64,000 nt of DNA, taken from assembly GCF_014699135.1 (NCBI RefSeq), contig NZ_JACOFT010000005.1, forward strand, positions 288 through 64,287, given 5' to 3'. Positions 37,843 through 47,364 of this stretch are shown piece by piece. The notes under the pieces were generated by a model that was not told the DNA's origin, did no database searches, and saw only the letters and a program-made list of their open reading frames with translations. A program made the position numbers and the translations under genes. The stretch is from Cognatundibacterium aquatile (lineage in GTDB: Bacteria > Pseudomonadota > Gammaproteobacteria > Burkholderiales > Burkholderiaceae_D). Each line of letters begins with the position of its first letter. The first letter of the stretch is position 1.

Positions 37843-38622
37843 ATGAATTTGCATCCTCTCGCTCAGAGCAATACACCGTCGCCTGCTTGCCAGAAATGTA
37901 AAGAAGGTCAGCAGCTGGATTTTGATATTGCGTTTGCTTACCAGCCCATCGTTGATCTGCGCAGTCGTACTATCTACGCGCATGAAGCGCTGGTGCGCGG
38001 GCCGAATGGTGAGTCGGCTTTTTCGGTGTTGTCTAAAGTGACGGATGAAAATCGTTATTCATTCGATCAGGCGTGCCGGGTAGAAGCGATCCGGGGCGCA
38101 GCAGAACTCGGTTTGCAGGAATATTTGTCGATCAATTTTCTGCCAAACGCGGTCTATCAGCCAGCCGCTTGCATACGCAGCACGTTTGAAGCGGCGCAGC
38201 GCTATCAGTTTCCTATCGAGCGTATTATTTTTGAAGTGACCGAAGGCGAGCGGGTCGACGACCGGCCACATCTGGTCAACATTTTCCGCGAATACAGTCG
38301 CGTCGGTTTCCGTACCGCCATCGATGATTTCGGTGCTGGTTATGCAGGTTTGAATCTGCTGTCAGAATATCAGCCGGACATTGTCAAAATCGATATGGAT
38401 CTGATCCGCAATATCGACACCAGCAAACCTAAACAAGTGATCGTGCACGGCATTGTGGCGATCTGTGCCGGTTTGAATGTGCGCGTACTGGCCGAAGGCA
38501 TAGAAACCAAAGCGGAACGCGACTTCCTGCGCGATGCCGGTATCGAGTTAATGCAAGGATATTTATTCTGCAAACCGGCATTTCGCGCAATCGGCGTGAT
38601 CGATCCTGACGCCTGGGATTAA
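37843..38622 (+). CDS. Stand-alone EAL-domain protein (c-di-GMP phosphodiesterase)
   Basis: 259 residues, almost all EAL domain. The catalytic set looks complete: E48-A-L in AHEALVRG, Asn in NFLPNA, Glu in EVTEGE, DDFGAGYAGL, Lys in VKIDMDLI and EGIET. It should hydrolyse c-di-GMP to pGpG. The first ~25 residues carry a C-x2-C pair (ACQKCK), too short to be a sensor domain. No signal peptide or membrane segment. A single gene ending before a bidirectional terminator. Confidence 0.9.
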   Translation: MNLHPLAQSNTPSPACQKCKEGQQLDFDIAFAYQPIVDLRSRTIYAHEALVRGPNGESAFSVLSKVTDENRYSFDQACRVEAIRGAAELGLQEYLSINFLPNAVYQPAACIRSTFEAAQRYQFPIERIIFEVTEGERVDDRPHLVNIFREYSRVGFRTAIDDFGAGYAGLNLLSEYQPDIVKIDMDLIRNIDTSKPKQVIVHGIVAICAGLNVRVLAEGIETKAERDFLRDAGIELMQGYLFCKPAFRAIGVIDPDAWD

Positions 38623-38684
38623 GCTGGCGCTTGCTGCTGATCTGGTTTCTGAACTGAGTGCCAGGAAATGCTTAAAAAACACGG

Positions 38685-38724
38685 AAAAATGGCGCATGAC
38701 TGAACTGGTTCATGCGCCATTTTT
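38685..38724. terminator. Bidirectional rho-independent terminator
   Basis: Perfect 15-bp arms AAAAATGGCGCATGA / TCATGCGCCATTTTT around a 10-base loop, between the convergent EAL and Cache genes. Confidence 0.9.
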
Positions 38725-38772
38725 ATCTCAGATATGCTGCGTCACACGGGATGATATTGCGGTCGCGACAGA

Positions 38773-39231
38773 TTATTTATAAACACCGCAAGCGAAAACC
38801 AGATCGCCTGCTTTTTCATAATAAGTGGATTTCTGCTCGATGGCCTTGGTGGTTGGATTTGGCCACTTGTAATCCACCCAGCCTTTTCCTTTGGTTGCGA
38901 CGCCGGCCAATACTTCTTCAACAAATGCCTTGTTATCGACATCGCGCAGACTGCGTAAATCTTTGCCGACCAGACGTGCATTCGCACCGTGTGCCAGTGC
39001 TTTGCCATTCAGTTCAGTGACCCAGATATACAAATCCCGGTCGACGAAACTGCCTTTAGGATTATTGAATTCGGCCAGCGCTTTTTCCTGGCCATTCGCC
39101 TTCAGATAGGCTATCGCTTTTTTAACCAAGGCTTCCGCTTCCTGCTGCGTCCCATGTTCCGCCGCCATCACCGACTGGCTGATGAACAAAGAGAAAAAAG
39201 CAAAAGTAAAAAATTTCAATATTGCACGCAT
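38773..39231 (-). CDS. Periplasmic single-Cache-domain protein
   Basis: 152 residues with a signal peptide (MRAILKFFTFAFFSLFISQSVMA). The mature part has the sCache pattern (EALVKKAIAYLKANG, PKGSFVDRDLYIWV, GKALAHGAN, GKDLRSLRD, KGKGWVDYKWPN), otherwise found as the sensor part of chemoreceptors and kinases. Here it is free in the periplasm with no signalling domain. It may act as a binding protein for a small ligand. Start ATG 39231 lacks an evident strong ribosome-binding site. A single gene, convergent with EAL. Confidence 0.82.
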   Translation of the reverse strand: MRAILKFFTFAFFSLFISQSVMAAEHGTQQEAEALVKKAIAYLKANGQEKALAEFNNPKGSFVDRDLYIWVTELNGKALAHGANARLVGKDLRSLRDVDNKAFVEEVLAGVATKGKGWVDYKWPNPTTKAIEQKSTYYEKAGDLVFACGVYK

Positions 39232-39705
39232 AAACTTGTCTCCGGTTTAGATATTTAAGATTTATTTTTTTAAAAATACTGAGCACGTTGCCAGACTCCA
39301 GCAGCTCAGATGCCTGTTCGTAATCAGCTTGTCACGATTACCCACAGTGCATGAATGATCTTACTTCAGGTGCTACGGCTGTCGCTCTGTTTTTGCATGT
39401 TAACGTCGCGTTTTCGCAAAGAAAAAGTGTCTCAGGATTGAAATTTTTTCTACGTGATGCTTTGGTCATCATTGGAATCCCATACTCATTCCGCTACTGG
39501 CAGCGAAAAACGGAAAAACCTGATCCAAAATCAAATTTAATAGCGACCTGCGTGAGATTTTTTCCATCGTGGAATATTCGCCGAAAGTGATGTGAATAAA
39601 TAAAAAAAAGGCGCATCGCTGAGTTAGCCGATGCGCCTTTTTGTGGCAGAAAGAAGAGCTGATACAGAGTACTATCAGCCCGGTTTATTTTTTTTGCCGG
39701 ATGAT
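39232..39705. other. Intergenic region
   Basis: About 470 bases. A terminator-like stem is at 39605-39642. A 79-codon plus-strand frame at 39351-39590 has no ribosome-binding site or recognisable character. Its residues VIIGIPYSFRYWQRK are hydrophobic, so a small membrane protein cannot be excluded, but I do not call it. Confidence 0.4.
39605..39642. terminator. Rho-independent terminator for the molybdenum hydroxylase operon
   Basis: Perfect arms AAAAAGGCGCATCG / CGATGCGCCTTTTT with a 10-base loop. It follows the minus-strand molybdopterin-subunit gene by about 60 bases; the T-run works on both strands. Confidence 0.85.
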
Positions 39706-41958
39706 TTATGCCATTTTAAATGGCAGTTCGCGTAAGCGCTTGCCGTTCAGACGCGCGAGTGCATTCGCAAATGCCGGGGCGAGTGCTGGCAAGCCAGGTT
39801 CACCCATACCTTTTGGTGCGTCGGCGCTTGGCACGATATGCACCGCAACTTTTGGCATGTCGGTAATGCGTGGCACAACGTAGTCGCCGAAATTGCTTTG
39901 TTCGACCACGCCGTCTTTGAGTGTGATCGCCGCACCCGGCAGGCACATCGATAAACCCATCAAGGCGCCACCTTGTACCTGTGCTTCCACGCTCTTAGGG
40001 TTGACTGCCAGATTGCAATGCACGCCAGCGGTGGCGGTCAGCAGTTTCGGCACGCCGTTTTTGATGGTGGCAGTAACGACATAGGCCACCACAGATTCAA
40101 AAGACTCATGCACGGCAACGCCCCACGCCTGACCTGCGGGCAGTTTCTTTTTGCCATAGCCGGATTTTTCCACCGCCATCTGCAGCGCTGCCTCATGACG
40201 CGGATGTTTGCCCGCCATGAGTTTCAGGCGATACGCGACCGGGTCTTGTTTTGTGGTGGCAGCGATTTCGTCGATCAGCGTCTCCATCACAAAGGCGGTG
40301 TGGGTTGAACCGACGCTGCGCCACCACAATACCGGCACATTTTGTTTAGGATGATGCACGGTCAGGCGCATCGGCATGGTGTACGGTTCTTTCATGCCTT
40401 CAACCGCAGTGCCGTCGATACCGTCTTTGATCATCATAGATTCAAATAAGGTACCGGCAACGATCGATTGCCCGACAATCACATGATCCCAGCCGAGAAT
40501 ATTGCCGCTCGCATCAAAGCCCAGATGCGCGGTGTGCAGATGCATAGGACGGTAGTAGCCGCCTTTAACGTCATCTTCGCGGCTCCATAAAGTGCGTACC
40601 GGCGCTGTCAGACCTGCGCTCTGTGCGGCCTTGGCAACCTGACAGGCTTCGCTGACGTAATCACTGGTGGTGACGCCACGGCGACCGAAGCCACCACCTG
40701 CCATCAGTGTGTGTACCAGCACTTTTTCAGGGGCAATACCGAGTATTTTTGCAGCAGCCAAGCCATCGAAACCCGGCATCTGCGTGCCTGTCCATACTTC
40801 GGCGCTATCGCCTTTAATCGCGACGGTGCAATTCAGCGGTTCCATCGGCGTGTGTGCCAGATACGGGAATACGAACTCGGCTTTGATCTGATGCGGCGCG
40901 GTTGCCAGCGCAGAAATATCGTCTTTGTATTTCTGATTGCCGGCTTGTTTTGCCAGCGCTTTGTAGCTCGCTAATTGCGCCACGCTGTCGACTTTTTCAA
41001 CGGCACTGGTATCCCAATCTATTTTCAGCGCATCGCGGCCTTGTTTTGCTGGCCAGTAGCCATTCGCAATGACGGCAACGGATTCGCCACCACGGTCGCC
41101 AGGAATGCGCAGTACTGCCTGCACGCCTTTGATCGCTTTGGCGGCACTGTCATCGACGGATTTTATTTTCGCGCCGAATACTGGTGGGCGGGCGATCACG
41201 GCAGTCAGCATGCCGGGAAGATGCGCGTCGATGCCGTAGTCTTGTGTGCCGGTGGATTTGGCTTTTGCATCCAGACGCCCGATCGGTTTGCCGATCAGTT
41301 TGAATTGTTTCGGATCTTTGAGCACCACGGTTTCCGGCACAGCTTGTTGCATTGCTGCTTCTGCGAGTTCGCCGTAACCGAGCTTTTTACCGCCAGGCCC
41401 GACGACGAAGCCGTTTTCAGTGACTAAACCAGCGGCATCGACTTTCCATTGTGCTGCCGCGGCATTCACCAGCATGGCTTTGGTGCGGGCACCGAGTTCG
41501 CGATATTGGGTGTATGAGTGCTTGATGGAGTTAGAGCCGCCAGTCAGGTGAATACCATAGGCCGGGTCTGCATAAGCAGGGTTATTGGTGCCGTGTACGC
41601 TGCGGACTTTCGACCAGTCGGCATCAAGTTCTTCAGCGAGTATCAATGGCAGGCCGGTTTGCACGCCCTGACCGAAATCGAGACGGTTAATGGTGACGGT
41701 GACGATGCCATTTTTGTCTATGCTGACGAAAGCACCGGGTTGTTGCGTCGGCTTTAATGCGCTGGCGGCCTGTGCCGCCGCATCTGTCTTGCTGCCAGCC
41801 GCGCTTGCCAGCAAAGGGTAGCAACCCAGTGCAAAGCCGGAAGCACCGGCAATTTTCAGGAAAGTACGACGCGGTAAGTGTTCTGTTTGTGGCAGATTTT
41901 TTTCTGTAAGTGCCAGTAGGTGTTTCGGCATGTCCAGATGATGAGATTCAAAATGCAT
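39706..41958 (-). CDS. Molybdenum hydroxylase large subunit, Tat-exported (IorB/aldehyde-oxidase type)
   Basis: 750 residues. The Tat signal is at ~30-53 (LPRRTFLKIAGASGFALG), so the folded enzyme is exported to the periplasm. The body matches xanthine-dehydrogenase-family molybdopterin-binding subunits of the isoquinoline-1-oxidoreductase beta type: FGQGVQTGLPLILAEELD, GGGFGRRGV, VLWWRSVGSTHTAFV and a C-terminal GEPGLPALAPAFANAL with the catalytic Glu. It works with the [2Fe-2S] subunit 14 bases upstream. The start has AGGAG seven bases away. The substrate (aldehyde or N-heterocycle) cannot be fixed from sequence. Confidence 0.9.
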   Translation of the reverse strand: MHFESHHLDMPKHLLALTEKNLPQTEHLPRRTFLKIAGASGFALGCYPLLASAAGSKTDAAAQAASALKPTQQPGAFVSIDKNGIVTVTINRLDFGQGVQTGLPLILAEELDADWSKVRSVHGTNNPAYADPAYGIHLTGGSNSIKHSYTQYRELGARTKAMLVNAAAAQWKVDAAGLVTENGFVVGPGGKKLGYGELAEAAMQQAVPETVVLKDPKQFKLIGKPIGRLDAKAKSTGTQDYGIDAHLPGMLTAVIARPPVFGAKIKSVDDSAAKAIKGVQAVLRIPGDRGGESVAVIANGYWPAKQGRDALKIDWDTSAVEKVDSVAQLASYKALAKQAGNQKYKDDISALATAPHQIKAEFVFPYLAHTPMEPLNCTVAIKGDSAEVWTGTQMPGFDGLAAAKILGIAPEKVLVHTLMAGGGFGRRGVTTSDYVSEACQVAKAAQSAGLTAPVRTLWSREDDVKGGYYRPMHLHTAHLGFDASGNILGWDHVIVGQSIVAGTLFESMMIKDGIDGTAVEGMKEPYTMPMRLTVHHPKQNVPVLWWRSVGSTHTAFVMETLIDEIAATTKQDPVAYRLKLMAGKHPRHEAALQMAVEKSGYGKKKLPAGQAWGVAVHESFESVVAYVVTATIKNGVPKLLTATAGVHCNLAVNPKSVEAQVQGGALMGLSMCLPGAAITLKDGVVEQSNFGDYVVPRITDMPKVAVHIVPSADAPKGMGEPGLPALAPAFANALARLNGKRLRELPFKMA

Positions 41959-41972
41959 GTTGGTTCTCCTGA

Positions 41973-42431
41973 TTAAGCCAGCATGCTGGCAGCATCGTGA
42001 ATCGCAGCGCGAATACGCACATACGTGCCGCAGCGGCAGATATTGCCTGCCATGGCCGCATCGATGTCGGCATCGGCAGGTTTTTTATTAGTTTTGAGCA
42101 AAGCCGTGGCGCTCATGATCTGGCCGCTCTGGCAGTAGCCGCATTGGGCGACATCATGTTTGATCCATGCTGCCTGCACCGCTTTACCGACTTTGTCGTT
42201 GCCTATGGCTTCAATCGTGGTGATTTTTTGTCCGGCTACTGCCGATACTGGCGTCACACACGAGCGTGTCGCCTGACCGTTGACGTGAACAGTGCAGGCA
42301 CCGCACAGCGCCTGACCGCAACCGAATTTTGTACCGGTCAGACCCAGTGCGTCACGTAATGCCCACAGTACGGGCGTGGATGGATCAACGTCCACCTGAT
42401 GTTGTTTGCTATTGATATCGAGCGTCGTCAT
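41973..42431 (-). CDS. [2Fe-2S] subunit of the molybdenum hydroxylase (IorA type)
   Basis: 152 residues from ATG 42431 (GGAG ten bases upstream); an in-frame extension to 42641 is not conserved in type. Eight Cys ligands are visible: Cys38, 43, 46 and 58 of the plant-type cluster (GCGQALCGACTVHVNG) and Cys97, 100, 132 and 134 of the second cluster (QCGYCQSGQ, ICRCG). It carries electrons from the Mo site. No signal of its own, so it is probably co-exported with the large subunit. No cytochrome c subunit gene is adjacent. Confidence 0.92.
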   Translation of the reverse strand: MTTLDINSKQHQVDVDPSTPVLWALRDALGLTGTKFGCGQALCGACTVHVNGQATRSCVTPVSAVAGQKITTIEAIGNDKVGKAVQAAWIKHDVAQCGYCQSGQIMSATALLKTNKKPADADIDAAMAGNICRCGTYVRIRAAIHDAASMLA

Positions 42432-42550
42432 GGAATGGGTCTCCGGCCAGATGAGGGTAGGGAATATTAAAAACGGGCAAAAAAGCGTTCCGTGCGGATG
42501 CGCTTTTCCGTGCACTATAGGATATTTTGAACTTTTCTGCGCGGGAGCGA

Positions 42551-42574
42551 AAAAAAGGGCGCTGTTCAGCGCCC
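42551..42574 (-). terminator. Rho-independent terminator of the ABC/acyl-CoA ligase operon
   Basis: GGGCGCTG-TT-CAGCGCCC stem, followed on the minus strand by TTTTTT. It lies 60 bases after the PaaK-like stop and closes the long minus-strand operon. Confidence 0.85.
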
Positions 42575-42637
42575 TCAACAGGTGAACAATCAGTGTCGTG
42601 TGTCTTAAATTCTGCGTAATGAGCAGTTCAGAGCACC

Positions 42638-43885
42638 TCATTCATAGCGGCGTGTGTCGTCGATCACTTTGCCATCATTTGGCAAACTGCCGGCCGCTAC
42701 AAACAGCACCTCGCCACGCAATTTGGTCACATCGCGCAAACTGGCGATGATACTGGCTTGCAGTGCATCACTGCGGTCTGCCGTTTCGCAATGCAAGGTC
42801 ATGACGTCATTCGCCATTTCGCCGCTGACGACCAAACGCGCTTTTTGCACTTGCGGATGGCGCTTTCTGACTTCAGCAATCTGCGAAGGGTGAACGAACA
42901 TACCTTTGACCTTGGTGGTCTGATCGGCGCGCCCCATCCAGCCTTTGATGCGTTGATTGGTGCGGCCGCAGGGTGAAATGCCGGGCAGGATCGCGGACAT
43001 ATCGCCGGTCGCAAAACGTATCAGCGGGTAATCCGGGTTGAACGAAGTTACGACAATTTCACCGACTTCCCCTTCTGCCACCGGATCACCAGTGCCAGGA
43101 CGCACGATTTCGAGAATGATCTCTTCATCCAGCACCATACCGGGATTAAGCACACCGTCGGTCATGGTTTCATAGGCGATATTGCCGATATCGGCGCTGG
43201 CATACATCTGTAATACATGCGGCACGCCATGATCTTGCAGCCACTGGCGCAGGGATGGCGGCAAGGCTTCTGCGCCGACCAGCGCTTTTTTGATACTCGA
43301 AATATCGGCACCGCTATCGGCGGCTTTTTCCAGAATGATTTTTAAAAAACTTGGGGTGCCGATATACGCATCCGGACGCAGCTCTGCTATTGCCTGCACC
43401 TGCATTTCCGTTTGCCCTATACCCGCCGGAATCACGGTGCAGCCGAGCTTGGCCGCAGCGCTTTCGACCATAAATGCCGCCGGGGTGAAATGATAGGAAA
43501 AACAATTCTGTATCAGATCACCGCTGCGCAAGCCCGCCGCATACATAGGTCGCGCAAAGCGCCACCAGTCCGGCGATTTTCCTTCAGGGTCAAAAATCGG
43601 TCCGGGGGACATAAAAATCCTGGCTAGTCCGCGCGGTGCGGTGGTCGTTAATCCACCGAATGGCAACTGTTGTTGCTGCAAGGTTTTGAGATCTGATTTG
43701 CGCGTCACCGGTAACTGCGCGAGTGCCTGCCGCGAGTTGATGTCATTTGCCGACACATCTTTCAGTATCGTTGCCCATCCTGCGGCAGTCTTTGCCTGTG
43801 CAATCAGTGATGGCAGCCGCTGCATCAGCGCCTGCTCGCGGCTGTGCGGGGTACGGGTTTCCAGCGCGTCCAGATATTCAATCAT
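42638..43885 (-). CDS. Phenylacetate-CoA ligase-like AMP-forming enzyme
   Basis: 415 residues, slightly short of PaaK (~430). It has the PaaK-type pattern: SREQALMQRLPSL, then IFMSPGPIFDPEG, CTVIPAGIGQTEMQ, YIGTPSFLKIILEKA, GEVGEIVVTSFNPDYPLIRFATGD, GWMGRADQTTKVKGMFVHPSQI. It activates an aromatic or other carboxylic acid to its CoA ester. It is the last gene of the Liv-type ABC operon, 71 bases after LivF. Confidence 0.85.
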   Translation of the reverse strand: MIEYLDALETRTPHSREQALMQRLPSLIAQAKTAAGWATILKDVSANDINSRQALAQLPVTRKSDLKTLQQQQLPFGGLTTTAPRGLARIFMSPGPIFDPEGKSPDWWRFARPMYAAGLRSGDLIQNCFSYHFTPAAFMVESAAAKLGCTVIPAGIGQTEMQVQAIAELRPDAYIGTPSFLKIILEKAADSGADISSIKKALVGAEALPPSLRQWLQDHGVPHVLQMYASADIGNIAYETMTDGVLNPGMVLDEEIILEIVRPGTGDPVAEGEVGEIVVTSFNPDYPLIRFATGDMSAILPGISPCGRTNQRIKGWMGRADQTTKVKGMFVHPSQIAEVRKRHPQVQKARLVVSGEMANDVMTLHCETADRSDALQASIIASLRDVTKLRGEVLFVAAGSLPNDGKVIDDTRRYE

Positions 43886-43956
43886 GACGTTCTCTTCGTA
43901 ATAGGAAAGGGGAGGCCGATGTTTTGCGATGTTTTACGATATGTTGCTGTGTACGG

Positions 43957-44799
43957 CTATGCCAGCCAGCGCTTGCGACGACGATAAAATTTCATGTCGC
44001 GGAAACTCTTGCGACCGGCACCGGACACACCGAGATAAAATTCTTTGACGTCTTCATTACTCGCGAGATCACTGGCATCACCTTCCATCACGACGCGGCC
44101 GTTTTCGAGGATGTAACCGAAGTCAGCGTAGCGCAGCGCGATATTGGTGTTTTGTTCGGCCAGTAAGAAGGAAACCTGTTCCTGCTGATTCAGGCTTTTG
44201 ACGATCTCAAAAATTTCTTCCACCAGTTGTGGCGCGATACCCATCGACGGTTCATCCAGCAAAATCATGCTGGGCTTGGCCATCAGCGCCCGGCCTATCG
44301 CGCACATCTGCTGTTCGCCACCCGAGGTGTAGCCGGCTTGCGAATGGCGGCGTTCACGCAGGCGCGGGAAGTAGTGATAGACCTTTTCCAGTTCTGCTTT
44401 CAGCTCAGTCCGGCTGAGCGCGCGCGTGTAGGCGCCTGTCAGCAGATTTTCTTCCACGCTTAAATGGCCGAAACAATGGCGTCCTTCCATCACTTGCGAC
44501 AGGCCGCGTTTCACCAGTTCGTTCGGCGTCAGATGATCGACACGTTGTCCCTGAAACGTAATGTCGCCCTTGGTGATGTCGCCACGTTCATTTTTCAGCA
44601 GAGTGGAAATGGCTTTCAGCGTGGTCGATTTTCCAGCGCCATTCGCACCCAGCAGCGCGACAATTTTTCCTTGCGGTACTTGCAGGGAAATGCCTTTCAA
44701 TACCAGAATCACGTGATCGTAGATCACTTCGATATTGTTGACGCTGAGATAGGCGGGATTGTTGATGGCGCTCTCAGACGAATTGGAATGTATGCTCAT
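43957..44799 (-). CDS. livF: Liv-type ABC transporter ATPase (LivF)
   Basis: 280 residues. Walker A GANGAGKST, signature TSGGEQQM, Walker B MILLDEPSMG. LivF paralogues are ~235 residues; here there is an extra hydrophilic N-terminal stretch and a basic C-terminal extension (SFRDMKFYRRRKRWLA) that could be a membrane or regulatory contact. It pairs with LivG (48357) at the LivHM permease. A hairpin sits just upstream, after the binding-protein gene. Confidence 0.92.
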   Translation of the reverse strand: MSIHSNSSESAINNPAYLSVNNIEVIYDHVILVLKGISLQVPQGKIVALLGANGAGKSTTLKAISTLLKNERGDITKGDITFQGQRVDHLTPNELVKRGLSQVMEGRHCFGHLSVEENLLTGAYTRALSRTELKAELEKVYHYFPRLRERRHSQAGYTSGGEQQMCAIGRALMAKPSMILLDEPSMGIAPQLVEEIFEIVKSLNQQEQVSFLLAEQNTNIALRYADFGYILENGRVVMEGDASDLASNEDVKEFYLGVSGAGRKSFRDMKFYRRRKRWLA

Positions 44800-44830
44800 A
44801 ATATGCCTGTATTGACGGTCGGCGTAACAG

Positions 44831-44852
44831 AGATATCCGTTGCCGGATATCT
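44831..44852 (-). other. Intercistronic hairpin after the binding-protein gene
   Basis: Perfect 9-bp arms AGATATCCG / CGGATATCT with a 4-base loop, between the binding-protein stop and livF. No U-run follows, so it is not a full terminator. Such hairpins often stabilise the binding-protein mRNA and reduce expression of the downstream ATPase. Confidence 0.55.
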
Positions 44853-44868
44853 CCTGATTCAGGAAAAA

Positions 44869-46170
44869 TTACTTCAGACAAGCCGGTGTGATTTTTTTCT
44901 CTGCGGCATATTTGTTCGAAGATTCTTCCAGCATCGCGCGGGTCAGCGCTTTATCACCGACGACCCAGTTCGGCGTGATGGCTTTCCACTTGTCGCCAGT
45001 CCATTGCTGCACTTTGACGGCACCTGAACCTTCATGGTCTTCACACGAGGTTTTCACCGGTGGGAACATGCCAAGTGCACCAAGAGCTTTCTGACGTGCT
45101 TCATCCACATTCAGATTTTCAAAGCCCCAGCGAATCTGCTCGGAAGTCATCTGCTTGCCTTTACCGTATTTTTCCTGGGCTTTCAGAATCGCTTCTGACC
45201 ACAGGATGGCTGCCGTCACACCGCGCATGTGATAGACAGAACCGATACGGGATTTGTCGCTGAGATTACCTTTGCCCGCCGCATAGACTTTATTGCGCAA
45301 TTCATCGAGTACAGGGTAATTGCCCGGCGTGTTAAAGGTCATTGAGGTATAACCTTTTGCTGCATCACCTGCAGGCACCGCATCTTCCTCAGAGCCCGCC
45401 CACCAGACGCCCAGCATTTTTTCACGCGAATAACCATTGCGTTGCGCCGTTTTAATCGCGACCGCATTCATCACGCCCCAGCCCCACAGAATCACATAAT
45501 CAGGATTGGCCTGACGGATTTGCAACCATTGCGATTGCTGCTCGTTGCCCGGATGCGCGACCGGGATTTTGATCAGCTCAAAGCCATATTGTTTGGCCTG
45601 GGCTTCGAGGACAGGAATTGGCTCTTTACCAAAAGCGGAATCGTGATACAGATGAACGATTTTTTTCCCTTTGAGCTTATCCAGACCGCCGGATTTATCG
45701 CCCAGATATTTCGTCATTGCCGCAGCCTGATTCCAGTAGCTGGTGATCAGCGGGAAAATATACGGAAACACTTTGCCGTTGGCCGCATCGGAACGACCAT
45801 AGCCCAGTGTCGTCATCGGGATTTTATCTTCGGCAACACGATCCAGAATGCCGTAAGCAATGCCGGTGGAGAGCGGCTCGACTAATGAAGCGCCACCTTG
45901 TGCTTTTTTCAGTCGTTCATAGCATTCAACACCACGCGAGGCATTGTATTCAGTCTCGCACTCTTCCCATGTAATCTTGACGCCATTGAGTCCGCCTTTG
46001 GCATTGACCAGATTGAAGTAATCAATGACACCGCCGTAAAAGCCGGAGCCACCCGCCGCGTAAGGGCCGACGCGGTATGAGAGCAGTGGAATGTACTGGT
46101 CATCTGCCTGTGCGACATTCACTGCACCTATCATTGCCGATGCCAGTAGTATTGATTTCATCAGTTTCAT
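44869..46170 (-). CDS. Periplasmic substrate-binding protein of Liv-type ABC transporter
   Basis: 433 residues, larger than LivJ (~370). Signal peptide MKLMKSILLASAMIGAVNVAQA. Type I binding-protein fold: YIPLLSYRVGPYAAGGSGFYGG, GGLNGVKITWEECETEYNAS, KIVHLYHDSAFGKEP, PDYVILWGWG. Members next to acyl-CoA ligases probably bind carboxylic acids rather than leucine; that is inferred from context. Start ATG 46170 has AGGAGACAAC. It is the fifth gene of the operon. Confidence 0.9.
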   Translation of the reverse strand: MKLMKSILLASAMIGAVNVAQADDQYIPLLSYRVGPYAAGGSGFYGGVIDYFNLVNAKGGLNGVKITWEECETEYNASRGVECYERLKKAQGGASLVEPLSTGIAYGILDRVAEDKIPMTTLGYGRSDAANGKVFPYIFPLITSYWNQAAAMTKYLGDKSGGLDKLKGKKIVHLYHDSAFGKEPIPVLEAQAKQYGFELIKIPVAHPGNEQQSQWLQIRQANPDYVILWGWGVMNAVAIKTAQRNGYSREKMLGVWWAGSEEDAVPAGDAAKGYTSMTFNTPGNYPVLDELRNKVYAAGKGNLSDKSRIGSVYHMRGVTAAILWSEAILKAQEKYGKGKQMTSEQIRWGFENLNVDEARQKALGALGMFPPVKTSCEDHEGSGAVKVQQWTGDKWKAITPNWVVGDKALTRAMLEESSNKYAAEKKITPACLK

Positions 46171-46252
46171 GTTGTCTCCTGTTGGTTGTATGGGTAGAAC
46201 GACGCCTTCAGCATGGCGCTCTGTATTGATAAAAAACGACGACGGTAAAAAC

Positions 46253-47311
46253 TTAATGCGGGAAAGGCCACAGTCTCAGTTTTTCTTTCGTGATCTGCCA
46301 CAAACGTGCAAGGCCATGTGGTTCAACAATCAGGAAAAAAATAATCAGCGCGCCGAATACCATCAATTCGAGATTCGATGCGATGTTGGTCGGTAGCGAT
46401 AAAAAATGGGCGATCAGATTCAGAAACACCGGCAGTAAAACGATAAATGCCGAACCAAGAAACGAGCCGAGAATAGAGCCGACGCCGCCGATAATGATCA
46501 TGAACAAGATGCGGAACGACAGATCGAGGTTATAGGCTTCTGGTTCCACCGTGCCCAGATAAGCATAGGCATATAAAGCACCCGCGATGCCGCAGTAAAA
46601 CGACGACACAGCGAATGCCAGCAGCTTGGTGCGCATCAGCCGGAAGCCGATGACTTCCGCTGCCACGTCCATGTCACGCACCGCCATCCACGAACGACCG
46701 ACATTCGAGCGCACCATATTTTTTGCCAGTAAGGCCATCACACAGACGATGCCCAATGTCAGCAGATATTTTTTGACTGGTGTGTTGAAGCTCATGCCCA
46801 TGATCACAATTTCCTGCGCGGTAATCACACCGGAAGAACTGTAATTCGTGAACCATTGAATTTTTGTCAGACACCAGACCACAAAAAATTGCGTCGCCAG
46901 CGTGGCAGCAGCCAGATAAAAGCCACGTATGCGCAAAGATGGTAAACCGAAAGCGATACCGACCATCGCCGCTGATATGCCGCCGAGGACAAATGCCAGC
47001 AAGATAGGAATGCCAGGCACACGCAACATGAAATTGTAGGAAGCAAACGCACCGACTGCCATGAACGCAGCTGAACCCAGCGATAATTGTCCGGCATATC
47101 CGGTCAGAATATTCAGGCCTAATGCCGCCAGTGAAAAAATCAGAAACGGAATAAAGATCGCGGAAAAAGCATAATCAGAGGCGAGCAATGGCACCACAAA
47201 AAAAGCGGCGCATAGCAACAGGGCAACGCCGATTCTGTCCTGACGTAATGGAAATATCTGGTTGTCTGCCTGATAGCTGGTTTTAAATTGTCCTGCTTCA
47301 CGATAGAACAT
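46253..47311 (-). CDS. livM: Liv-type ABC permease (LivM)
   Basis: 352 residues with about nine membrane helices and the family loop ILTGYAGQLSLGSAAFMAVGAF. The N-terminal ~30 residues are hydrophilic and start with MFYREAGQFKTSYQ. AAGGA lies eight bases upstream of ATG 47311, and it overlaps the stop of a 13-codon ORF. With LivH it makes the membrane channel of the importer. Confidence 0.92.
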   Translation of the reverse strand: MFYREAGQFKTSYQADNQIFPLRQDRIGVALLLCAAFFVVPLLASDYAFSAIFIPFLIFSLAALGLNILTGYAGQLSLGSAAFMAVGAFASYNFMLRVPGIPILLAFVLGGISAAMVGIAFGLPSLRIRGFYLAAATLATQFFVVWCLTKIQWFTNYSSSGVITAQEIVIMGMSFNTPVKKYLLTLGIVCVMALLAKNMVRSNVGRSWMAVRDMDVAAEVIGFRLMRTKLLAFAVSSFYCGIAGALYAYAYLGTVEPEAYNLDLSFRILFMIIIGGVGSILGSFLGSAFIVLLPVFLNLIAHFLSLPTNIASNLELMVFGALIIFFLIVEPHGLARLWQITKEKLRLWPFPH

Positions 47312-47320
47312 AGTGTTTCC

Positions 47321-47362
47321 TTAAGTCTTAATACAAGTCTTAGTGTAAGTCTTCGTATTCAT
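47321..47362 (-). CDS. 13-residue ORF before livM, candidate leader peptide
   Basis: ATG 47362 to TAA 47321 encodes MNTKTYTKTCIKT. The AAGACTT core occurs three times with a 12-base period. An AAGG is four bases before the ATG, inside the right arm of the hairpin at 47365-47394. Its TAA merges into the AAGGA of livM, so its translation could control livM initiation. Coding status is unproven; it may be only an internal spacer. Confidence 0.3.
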   Translation of the reverse strand: MNTKTYTKTCIKT

Positions 47363-47364
47363 GC

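Noticed and set aside
39351..39590. 79-codon plus-strand frame between Cache and molybdenum hydroxylase genes
   Set aside because: No ribosome-binding site or conserved motif; a small membrane protein remains possible but unsupported.
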